Shown in pieces: positions 23,201 through 35,200 of a stretch of DNA of 64,000 nt. Every line of letters begins with the position of its first letter. Positions within the stretch are counted from its first letter, which is position 1. Source of the stretch: Actinernus sp. WN-2022 (taxonomy: Eukaryota; Cnidaria; Anthozoa; Actiniaria; Actinernidae). The stretch lies in the NCBI GenBank assembly GCA_030867875.1, contig JAOWCC010001589.1, positions 80,065,537-80,129,536 on the forward strand, read 5' to 3'. The notes under the pieces are model-generated. The model was given only the letters and a program-made list of their open reading frames with translations. It had not been told where the DNA came from and made no database searches. The translations under genes were made by a program, and so were the position numbers.

Positions 23201-26200
23201 CAGCTAGGTTGAACCGGTAGGCCTGGTAGGTTTTCCTGTTGGACTTCTCACTTAGTACTAAAAACGTTTCACTTGAAGGATGCTGCAATAAAGAAAAAAG
23301 ATAAATCTGTTATAAACATATGTATATTTCAATAAATGTTGTTACTGATTCTAAACCGACTTAAGTCGCTAGGAGAATAAAATTGATTACCGCTGTGGGC
23401 TGTTATCGCAGTTCGGCCATCTTGGATAAAACAATAGTTTTGGCCCCGGTAGCCTCGCACTGGTTGGTTTCAGAACGAGTTTACCGGTCGAAAACAAAGG
23501 TTTTTATTCTCCTGGGACTCAACATGGCCGCCGTGCGATAAAAGCCCATATGATCCGGCTTATGCGAGACCAGTAGTGACGGCAGCCTCGTTTTAGATTT
23601 CGAATGTTGACCCGGCGTAATCGGGGCGTAACCAATCCTTGGCCAATCCAGCACAATCAAACGTTCGATTTCCGAACTCTCCGATTGGTAAACTGAAACC
23701 TTGAAAAACAATGACTTTCGGCAGGAGTATATTAATATACTATTAATATAATTAATATATACTAATATACTATAATAATATGTAATATACTCCTGCGTTC
23801 TGAGATCTCGAGGTTCGGATGCGAGTACACGTAAGCGTTGACAATTTGCTTCCCCGGGTTTCAAAGCGTCCAAATATGGCTCAGACCAGTTTTGTAAGAT
23901 TAGATGCTTCGTGAAGGCTATCAAGAATGTCGTTTAATTATGATGTGGATGCGGGAGAGATTGAGAGAACGAATAATTCAAGGCTCGCATGCAACTGATA
24001 AAAGTTCTGAACTTCTTCGTGTTATTGTCGACAGTTTACGTTATTTAGTAAGTAATGACTCAGCTAAGAACTATAGCAGAATTCATTGTTCTGCGACAAT
24101 GAGTAGTCCCTCACATAGGATTCTCGTGTATTGTAGAATATAGATACACTGGGCGATGTGGATCATTATAACCCATCAAATATTTTCTCTCGCGCGTGAT
24201 TGGTTGAATGCGTCACGTGACCGATATTTTCTCTCCGCGAGCGGGCAATATCAGCGAATACACCCCCTGTGAGCGTATAAGCGCGCGTCAAAGAAAATAT
24301 TTGAACGATGATAACGACAATAACCTACATTGTGGCGTCGAAATATGCCCTGATATATGTCCTTGGACATTTTCTGATCCTCGAAGCTCACAGCTTCCCT
24401 AGAGCTTCTCTCTCGGGATCTGTTCTCTTCTCGGTCAGATAATGTCCGCGGATGAAATATCAGGGCAAATTTCGATGCCACAAATAGGTTGTTGTATTTA
24501 GGGGCCGTCGACATATTCGAAATGCCCCGCTTAACCCACAATGGACGTTTAGGGGGGGAGGGGGTAAGGGCATGGACGTTAGTGTCAGGGGCATTTAGAA
24601 CAAACGCTTTTTCATCAATAGAAGTACACTTTTTAATCAAACGTATCTAGTCAGCTAGATCTACATTAGAACGCAATTTCTGTCGAATTTTCCGAGAGCT
24701 TGTCATTGATACGTGACATAAAAATAAAAGCTATTTTGTCTTGAATGCTAATTAATGTCATTAGGTTACCGGATACCTTCAAAACGGGAAAAGATGGGAA
24801 AATATTTTTTACGCACAGAAATAAAGTTTTAGTAGTAGTGTCTCATATACCAAAAACTCCGTTCAAAAAAAATATATTAACGGAGAAATACCAAAAGGAA
24901 GTTTTTAACCGGAAGTGGAAGGTTCTTTTTGATTGACAGCAGATCAATAAACACATGACAAGTGCTCGACGGTGAGGAGAATAGCACATATTAAATTCAT
25001 TTCATATACCAGTGTTTACGTTTATTGAGAAACGTTTTTCCACACACGATTCCACAATTCCATCGGTTGTTGGCCTTATATCTTACAAAAAGCAAGCAGG
25101 ATGCCCTTAGCTTGAAAAACAAAGAAAAAAGAAAAGCAAAACGAGGCCAAACAATGCATACAACTACAAAGCCAAATAGGACAAGCGTTCGTATTTTCAC
25201 TTTCAGACGGAGTGCCAAGTGGTCCACATCTGAACATAAGGAAGAAGTGATAAGAGCCAGCCGAGAGAATACTTGTTTCCAAGAAACTTAGATGGAAACG
25301 TAGTCTGAGGTGACCCTGAATCGGTTGAACCACGATCTCGCCGTGGTGTTTCAGACGCCTGCAAATCGCTGGCATTCAAGGCGTCTCTATAGGTGTTCAC
25401 CTTGGCTTTGCCCCTCGAGGTCTTTTTGTCTTTCCCATTTTCTAGCCTGGGAAACCAGCTGACTCGGGAAATCTTGACAGATAGTTGAACTGTGATGAGA
25501 AATGATTGGCCAAGAGCTTGCTAATTGTTGGAGAGGCGGGGCTTCAGATTCACGCACGACAGACGGCTAGATTTTTTGAAGTGCTATTTTTCTCGCTTTC
25601 GATTTTCAATCAAAATAGAGTTTTAACAAAGTTCCCACTCAAAAGAAATTAATTCGATTTGTGCGAAATTTTCACAAAATGTCAATTGATATCTCAGCTG
25701 CAAAACTGTGTCGGGGAATTGGGAAATTCTAAAAGGAGAGCTCTTGACGACGTTTCCCGCATATCTACTCGGATTATTTTTCGCCTTTTCACGGAAAGCA
25801 TGATAACTTTTGAACTAAATCGAATTTTGAAATTCCCCGACAAGGTTTTGTAATACGATTCCTCAGAAATACGACAAAGCAAACAGATTTTTAAACTTTA
25901 AAATATTTTTGGAGTCGGAGCTTCTGAAAGCCATCTCACTAGATCGGAGAAACGGGATGGCGGAAAATTCGAGATTTTCAAAGAACTCAAAACTTTTTAT
26001 GTATTCTTGTAGCCAATTTTATAAGCTTTAAAGTGATACATGGATGATTTATCTACAATGTTTCCTCGAGGCGCTACATAATTTAGACTGGAAACGCACC
26101 CTGAAGGTATCCGGTAACCTTAAAACGAATCCACTCATGTGTAGCGTTCCCCTAATAATTATAAGAAACAGTAAAGTTTCTAGAGATATGATGTAAGTGC

Positions 26201-29200
26201 GTGTAACGTCTTGCTTGTATTTAGAGCTTTTATTTTATTCTTTTCATATATTATCCTTGAAGTTCAATTTTGAATATTTTATTAACCGTTTGTTATTGTT
26301 AGCTCAGTGTTCAAGTTATCGCGACTTCAGAGTTTCAGCGATAACATGCGATGGACATGCGCGAGTCGGGATAAATAATTCAGAAACTACCTTCGAAAAC
26401 TAGAAATGCGGAGACTTGAGAGGAAGATTGAGACTGAAAACCTCACCTTCGAAAACTAGAAATGCGGAGATTTAGACTGAAAACCTCACTTTTCCTAATA
26501 AACGCGTGAGAAACAACTATTGTTTATCCCGACTTGGGCATATCCAGTGCATTTCCCGCTGTAACTACGAACTCACTTTTTAGAATTATCGGATCAAGGT
26601 AGCTAGCAAATTTAAATAGCAATTTTAGCCTCTTAATAATTTATGTTTTTCTGACTTGAATTTTATTAATTCATGTACTTTGACAATGTCTCAGTGTTCG
26701 GTACCCAAAATATCCCGAACCAATGATAAGAGCTGACTGGGAGATTGATACGCGACATAAAAATAAAAGCTATTTTGTCTTGAATGCTAATTATGTCATT
26801 AGTTGTGCATGATTATTCCAGCACACTCACTCATGTGTAGCGTTCCCCTAATAATGATAAGAAAAGTTTCTAGATATATGTTGTAAGTGCGTGTAACGTC
26901 TTGCATGTATTTAGAGCTTTTATTTTGTTCTTTTCATATATTATCCTTGAAGTTCAATTTTGAATATTTTATTAAAGACTCTATGTCGACCGGCATCCAT
27001 TGCGGGCGTTTGTTTTTGTTTTGATTCAAGAATTCGACCTGGCGTTCCTCGCTAGCCTTCGTGACGGCCATCTTGATCTCACAAGACATTAACCTGAGTA
27101 AGGAAGGGGGAGAGGGACTGATACTCAGGTTAACAAGACATCGGAAGACGAATTGCAGAGGATTAATGTTACGTTTATGGTGAGTTTTAAGTTTCTATGA
27201 AACGCCAACAAGTCAATAGACAATACGATCGGTATTTATCTGTGTTTCTTTCAATTCAATTTTACTGAAGGTTGCCGGCGAAGCCGAAGTTCTACACGAA
27301 GACAGAGCCGATATTTGCAGTTCAACTTATACTTGTATTATTTCTATATATAAAAAAAAAAGGAAAGATGGCCAAACACGTGGCTGCCCTTGTAGCACGG
27401 CAGACTTAGAATGTATGGCGAATCGGTATAAGTGTGGTACATCGAGAAAGCCATGTGCAACTGAAGGTATGAACGTAACAGCTGAAAAGAAAGTCAAAAG
27501 TTTGTGCAATCAACAAAACACCCGACTAAATATTTTTATCACAGCCAAACTAAAGACAAAAATAAAAAGGTGTAAAACATGTTTTTGTATTACGAACATT
27601 ATTTCAGAATTAGAAACAGTTCCTCAAGGAAGTGCGCAAATTATGTAAGTGTACCAGACTGTTCACTAGTGAGAACACCAAACAGGAAATAGCTAGTGTA
27701 TTAAAGTACACGATTTATATTTTTCAGAAGGATTTTAGTATAATCTCTCCACATTTCTTTTTATAAAGATTTCTTTAACGATTTAGCACGACGACAGAGT
27801 TGAAATTCTTGTAAAACTCCGGGGGGGGGGGGGGAGGGGGGGGGGGTACTCCCTTATGTGGCCTAAACAGGGACGTGCGCTGGACAGGGTACGGTTTTTG
27901 GCCTCTGTCCTGAACAGGGTATATAATTTCATGAGTCTGTCCTACCTGTCCTAACCAGGGTATTGATTGCACGATTATCCTCATCTCACCGGTCTTTAAC
28001 AAGTCATCAGTGACTCCACAAGATCATTGTCACCCAATCATTGCAATTGCCAATAAAACACAATTGTGTAAAACAAGACAGTCTGTATTTTGTCATTTGT
28101 CCTAAACAGGGTCCTAAACTAGAGGGTGTTGTGCTACACAGGGTAGGTATTTAGAGTTTTTCTGTCCTAAACAGGGTCAGGGTTTCAACCCTATACCCAA
28201 ACATGGGTCCAGTACCCCCCGGGGTAAAACTGTCAAACAATGGCTGTGGGAGCTTAGATTTTACAATCTTCACGAGTCACAAATCCAGGCCCAGAACTCC
28301 AGGAACGTTGTGCCTTGCTCCTGAGAATAAAATTTTATGTTACAGACGAAGGGAATGCATCACTTCATACGCCCTGGACGAAGCCTAACATGTCTAAACA
28401 GACATGTTCTCAAAATTGCCATTCGCTGTAGGTGAAATTAGGGTGGATCTTCTAGACATTTCAATGGCCAGCTACTGCAAGACAGCCTAGACAGTTTGTT
28501 TTGTGGGAGCATGGCTATTTGGGGAAAGGAACAGTTATTCCTTCTTGTGCCATAAAAAACATCCATCAACAGATCCCTCCCCAGACAATGTCTATATAGC
28601 CTTGAGATCTGATTAGATGGGATGCTTGTTGAAAAATTCCAAAGGAACCAATGCCATAAAGGTACTGTTGGCATTTCAAATTAAACACCCAAAATATGCA
28701 TTTTTACCCCAAAAGGTATGAGCATCGCCATCAGCTAGATATAGGGAGTCACCCCCAGGAGAGTCCCCGTCGTCGTCCCCCCCCGCACAACTGAGTTCAC
28801 ACAAACTATGAACAGGGATGGACGGATGGATTATTAAAGTGAGGTGGGACCCATTGAATGCCCTGGTTTGTTGGAATGTGTAATATCTATATTTTCAAAC
28901 TAATTTATCTTCAGAATATTCTTTAAACAAGTTAATTGCTTGCATGAATTGTTTTGCAATTATCATCTGCTTGTAGGAATTTCTTGGTTAACTTTTTACC
29001 TAGCACAATTTTTTTAGTGGGGAGTTGTCAACCACAGTCCAGTCAGTGGTTTCTAATGATCCACCCCTTACAAACACTTTTCCTATAGCCCACATTCGAT
29101 ATAGCATAGGGGGTGGAGTCAGGTGGGCTCTCACAAATATTAGTCAGAGAAACAAAGTTGAGGGTTTATATCAGGTTTATACAACATCAAATTTCCAAGG

Positions 29201-32200
29201 AAAATATCAGATTATAGGCTCAAGACAGAAAGTCTGTATTCACTGCTTTCTTATCCCAAAATTGTGCAATTTGTTGGAGGACACTTTGTATAAATACAAT
29301 AGTTATTCATCTTTCCTGGAACAACTCATCTTTTCCAAAAACATTGTCCCATAGAAGATAAGAAAGCTATTGTGCTTATGCAAAGTGCCCTCCAAGAATT
29401 GAAAAATTTTGGGTTGAGAAAGTGGTGAATCTTTATTGTTCAAATAAAATAACAATTCCTTTGCTCTCATTGGACAAAGACGACCAGACACATGACTAGG
29501 CAATATGAGAGCATAGTGGAAAGTGCCCAGCTAGCACTATTGCAAAAAAAAAACCCAGAGTAATAACAACAACAATAGAGTTTCTGTTGTGGGCCTATAG
29601 TGCAATATCCATTTACCTGACATATATTAGTTGTTAGAAATCAATTGTGCTCTATCAGCAATGCTGCAATCTAATTGGCTAAGCTACTCACTACAACACT
29701 TGTGTGGTATATACTAAAAACATTATTCAACACAGATCCAGTGACAATTGGTGGATATTTACCTCCCTGTGAAGTGACATGGCAAGTTACAGTGTCACAA
29801 CTTCAACATGGGCCACCACATTGTCAAATTTGATTGGCTTGGAAGCTACTGATGTCTAGGCCTTTAAATATTATTGGCTTGGGGACTACCAAAGTCTGGA
29901 TCATTTGTTATAAACTTGTGCTGTGACTGGCTGGTTAGTGTCGTGTGGTCCTGTTAGAAGTCGTCACACTGTAAATATCCACTACTAGTAAGGGATATTT
30001 ATTTAATTATTTCTTAGCCCTAAATCTGCTGCAATATTAAGTAATCAAATAAATCAATTCTGGGCTTTCTCGTAAAGCAATAGTTGGAGCCAGATGTCTT
30101 GGATGTTGTTGTGGCAGAGGCACTACCTTTAAAATTATGTGCTGTAATATAAGGGATAAGTGTTTTTGAGGAATAATTCTCAAGTTGTGATTCTAATTGT
30201 CACCACAGAGCTAAGGCTTATGATTTGAGAAATAGGATTTTAGTGTGAAACCCTGATCCTTGGGCCTATGTAGCTACAATGTATTACAAGGTTACTCTTG
30301 TAATTTTGAGAATGCATTCAAGAAAAAATGAAATTCCCTACCCTATAGAAGACTTATTAACCTATCCAAACTTGAAGCTAAATACTGAAGAACTTCAAGA
30401 ATGCTAAAGGTACAAGTACACTAGTTTATTAGCATTCCCATATACATACATGGTATTGCCTAATTAATATACAAGATTTTCACACTGAGATTAGAGAAGT
30501 GAAAAAAATTATAGTTCTTTGTAACAAGATATTTCTCCTCTCAAAAGGAGAATTTAAAAGGAGAATTTACTAAAGGTAAATTGTATAGCCTACGTGTATA
30601 TCAGACCAATACGATGAAACCTGCATGCAACTGTACTCACTCATGAAATTACATAATGATAGTGACATGACATGTATAAAGTTCTTGAGGTAGACTTTGC
30701 TCGTGCTGATCACCTCCAGATCCTGTTGTGCTGATTGGACATGAACTGAAGACAAGACCAATACGTAAAAAAAGATAAGAACATATTTACGTGAGTAGAG
30801 CAGAGAGTGAGAACAGACTACAAACTCAAGTACAGAGCGCAAAGAATTTCAAGTATTACTTACTGCAGTAAAACTTGAGCGAATTCACTGTCCGCGAGTC
30901 TTGAATAACCCTTCGAGGCTTTCCAATCCCTTTCCAGTCTTGTACCGATTCTCTTAAGTATATCACTTTCAAAGTCACTGGTTTTTTGGGCCGTCCTCCT
31001 CTAACTAGTTGCCGATTTGGTTCGGCCTTGGACGCCATCTAAAAGATGGACGTCTCTAAGTTTAAACTCATGACTCATAACAGGTCTAACAAGAGTATAG
31101 AACGGAATGATTCTTGCCAAATAACTGAATGTGAAGTTAACTGATTGACTTATACGTCTTTTGAGAGTAATTCTTTCCTAAAAATCGAAATGATTACAAG
31201 GATCAAAGAAGATTACTGAGCGACTACATCTTTCCACGCTAAAACTCGACTTTCGTATGATACGAAACTCCAAAGCGCCCGCATTGCATGCCGGTCGACA
31301 TAGAGTCTTTAACTGTTTGTTATTGTTAGCTCAGTGTTCAGGTTATCGCTAATGATTTTCGAGTTTCTCAGACTATTCATAACACTCGTAGATTTCTGAA
31401 GTACATGTATGAATTTCGGTACATGTATGAATTTCTCTACATGTATGAATTTCTTTACATGTATGTCTTTTTGTACATATATGTATTTTTATACATGTAT
31501 GGATTTTCTATACATGTTTAATTTTTTGATACATGTATATTTTTTAGATACATGTATAAAATTTTTACATGTAAGGATTTTTGTACGTGTATGGATTTTA
31601 ATACATGTATGCATATCTGGTATAGGTGTATGAAAATTTAATTATGAAACGTTTGGCGCCTGATACCCTTCTTGCTCAGTTCTCCAGCGGAACAGTGGTC
31701 AGATACTGGTCAGACACTGGTCAGACACTGGTCAGACAAACGGTTTTTCTCTTCAAAAAATACGACCCACGCAAATCTATGGCAGAAGTTCAGTTCCCAC
31801 ATGGTCAGGCCCCACTAGTAGCACAATTGGTTCCAGCTTCACCGGCGGCTGCACAAGCACTAATAGTTCCACTCTCCATGGCAGATGCACAAGATGGACA
31901 AACACCAATAGCTCTACCGGCGGTTGCACAAGACGGACAAGCACCGTTCGTTGGGCGACTGCAGATAATGTTTGAATGCTATTGTGCACGGGTGAGTTCT
32001 CTCACCGGTTTTATCTGTAGAATGAATCCTTCGACGGGATAGTTCGTTGGACGACTGCAGATAATGTTTGAATGCTATTGTGCACGGGTGAGTTCTCTCA
32101 CCGGTTTTATCTGTAGAATGAATCCTTCGACGGGATAGTTCGTTGGACGACTGCAGATAATGTTTGAATGCTATTGTGCACGGGTGAGTTCTCTCACCGG

Positions 32201-35200
32201 TTTTATCCGTAGAATGAATTCTTCGACGGGATAGTTCGTTGGACGACTGCAGATAATGTTTGAATGCTATTGTGCACGGGTGAGTTCTCTCACCGGTTTT
32301 ATCTGTAGAATGAATTCTTCGACGGGATAGTTCGTTGGACGACTGCAGATAATGTTTGAATGCTATTGTGCACGGGTGAGTTCTCTCACCGGTTTTATCT
32401 GTAGAATGAATTCTTCGACGGGATAGTTCGTTGGACGACTGCAGATAATGTTTGAATGCTATTGTGCACGGGTGAGTTCTCTCACCGGTTTTATCTGTAG
32501 AATGAATCGTTCGACGGGATAGTTCGTTGGACGACGGTAGATATATAATGTCTTATTCGTGTTAAATATATGGCTAGTACAGTATCACGACTCGCTGAGC
32601 GTGTTGAGTCGTAGAAAGGCTGCGGAGTAGATATAATTTTTACTCCGGGTGTAAAGAGGCTAACGAGGATAATTGTATGGTACATTTTATGCATAATTTT
32701 ATGTCAACCGAACAGTTTGAATGTAAAGGTATTTACCCTGGTTGTAAAACGACGTCTAGACTGTGATGCCTTTTTGTACTCGGATCGCCCCCCTCCTATG
32801 GCGTTCAAGAACAACGTTTCATGTAAGCCATTTGGGGACTGGATTATCAAGCGAACTCTGGTGGAACGTTTGAGGACTGGTGCCATATCATTAGTTGGAA
32901 GAGTTGGTTTGGTACCACCCCCACATATTGTACTTCCCCTCACGGTAGAACCGACCAAGCCCCGCTTGTGTCACGACGCCCGATACTTGAATCTTTGGAT
33001 GCAGGATCGACCATTTAAGCTTGAAAGACTTACCTCGATACGTCTCCAAGGACAGTTATCAGACGGTACTCGATGATAAGTCTGGATATGACCACATTCT
33101 GCTAACTGATGATAGCCAGACGTACTTTGGTATCCAATGGGGTGGCTGGTATTTCACATATAATACATTGCCCTTCGGATGGAAGATCTCCCCTTACATC
33201 TACCACACTACGGGACTTATGGCCACTGACTTCTTACGATCTCTTGGAATCCCGTGTCTCTTATACATCGATGATAGGCATAATGGCCAACTGCAAAAGT
33301 GAATACAAATACCTATAGGAACTGAGGATGAACGGAAGTTTGCCGCAACCCGATCAACAGTATTTGTAGTAGCATACCATCTCGTACATTTGGGATATTT
33401 TCTAGGCTTATCAAAGTCCATCTTGATGCCAAGTAAAGTGGTGCCGTACCTTGGTTTTCTGGTAGATTCAACCGAAGAAGTCTTCCACCTAATATCAGAG
33501 AAGAAAGTGAAGTTTCTCCAACTTATCCTAGGAACGTTGGAGACCAAGTTCACAGGAACGATTGCATATTTCCTGGCCAGCGAGGTACACACCCATGTGA
33601 CTGCCCGCTACGACTGTCGTACAAAACTGTGGACTCATATATATCGGAAAGTTACGTTCTATATTTCACGCTATTGGGAGAGACGGTGAATGGAACAAAC
33701 GTTTAGGGCTTGGGAATCCTGCAGCTGATAAGTCCATTAAAGATTACCTGCGTGTGGTTACAAAAGAGCAGTTGCAAGCTCGGATAACACCTAAACAAGC
33801 CACCCCTTCTTTGTGGACCAATTAACTAAGCTGTCATCACATCTCCAACGGGCGTTGGAAAACGCACAGATCTAGACTCCGACCCAGACCCAGCGGTTCA
33901 TTATTGCGCGAGACCAGTTATATTTTAAGACGCCTTCTTTAGTGGGGATCGCCCAGGCGGTAATAAAAGTACCAGAAATTCTACGTTTCTCCAACGACGA
34001 TGGCTTTCTATTTAGTCATGTGTGGGGCAAGACGTTGAGAGATGGGGACGAAAACGGTTTTGGGATCCGGAGGAACCTACAGACCACCATTTGTCCCATT
34101 CGTGGTATTGAGCAATACAGAGGTGGCATGCATGTGAAATGAAAATCGACCTAACACGTGGCTACTTATTCCGCCTACAACGCCCAATAGAGGGATTCAG
34201 AATTCCCCAACGAGCTCTGCTGCTGCGGAGGCTCGCTTAAAGTTATATTTAAAAGAAATGGGTGCGGATGAAAGTGAAACATTACATGGCTTTACATCTG
34301 GGTGTGCCATTACATTTATTTAGCACTGAAGGGTGTAGCCGGGCTTGTCAGAGATTATGGATCATGTTGGCTGGGCGCGTAGACACACTGATCTTTATTA
34401 TCTACAGCTGGCTAAAGTTCTAAACCCAGACGGCACGTCTGTTAGACTCATCTCAGATGGAGTGCCAAATGTAATCAACCCCTGGCAGGATATCAATGAA
34501 CTAAAACGCTTTATATGTGCATTTCCTTCTGAGAATATACAAAAACGGGCTAATCAGGATCCAATGTGAAGGCATTATTATATGTTGTACTATGTTTCGA
34601 TAAAATGCTTGTCTCTCCCATGTCTGGACTTAAGTTTTGGGGGATTAATTGGGGTTATTCTTAATGCAATAAAAGTCCGAGACATGGAATTGATCGAGGC
34701 TGCAGTAGTAGGTGTGCGGGTCAGTTAATTTAACAAGTTGAAACAGACAGATGAAGGGACGCTGATCAATATTTCTCCCATACCTTAATTCAACTGAGTA
34801 TGAATGTGAGTGTCATGAAATAGAATAACACTCATAATGATAATTATGCAAATATGAAATAAGGTACAATAATACCCAATTTACAGCTAGGTGTGCATAG
34901 GCACGAGATGACTATAAAATACAGAATCAACGTAGGACACTCCCTTCTTGCTCAGTTCTCCAGCGGAACAGTGGCCATACAAACGACCCACCCACCCTCC
35001 CTCCAGATTCGCGTGGGTCGTATTCCCCTGACACTCTCAGCCAAGCTGTACCAGCTTGGCTTAGACCGCTGATCAATATTTCTCCCATACCTTAATTCAA
35101 ATGAGTATGAATGTGAGTGTCTTGAAATAGAATACTGTTCTTGCCATATAATTTTTTAAATCTTCAGCAATTCTAAACACAACCACAACGCATTTACTCG

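Larger units (their letters stand above)
26976..31308. mobile_element. 4.3-kb DNA transposon with TTAA target duplication
   Basis: The ends AGACTCTATGTCGACCGG and CCGGTCGACATAGAGTCT are inverted; the TIR continues to about 33 bp with two mismatches (CGCATTG/CAATGCG). TTAA flanks both sides (26972-26975, 31309-31312). Copy A of the same host segment (26275-26290) preserves the empty site TTTATTAACCGTTTG. TTAA duplication is known for piggyBac and Kolobok; the AGACTC start does not decide between them. A candidate gene starts at 31038 on the minus strand just inside the right TIR. A hAT-like MITE is nested at 27819-28223. Confidence 0.9.
31665..35135 (+). mobile_element. DIRS/Ngaro-like tyrosine-recombinase retrotransposon, decayed
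   Basis: It has the order repeat A1 (CTTCTTGCTCAGTTCTCCAG at 31669), coding region, B1 (CAATATTTCTCCCATACCTT at about 34767), A2 (the A sequence again at 34946) and B2 (the B sequence again at about 35075). This A1-B1-A2-B2 arrangement of split direct repeats is the Ngaro/PAT type among tyrosine-recombinase retrotransposons. The coding remains are a reverse transcriptase (32717-33690) and a recombinase end (34270-34569), both on the plus strand. A 96-bp tandem array lies upstream of them. The exact outer limits are not certain. Confidence 0.75.

Noticed and set aside
23481..23924. 147-codon minus-strand frame as a gene
   Set aside because: It runs through an AT-rich palindrome and GGAGTATATTA inverted repeats; its composition is patchy and no domain is recognisable.
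31945..32540. Hammerhead ribozyme in the 96-bp array
   Set aside because: The conserved CTGATGA and GAAA core elements are absent from the unit; only a simple stem-loop is seen.
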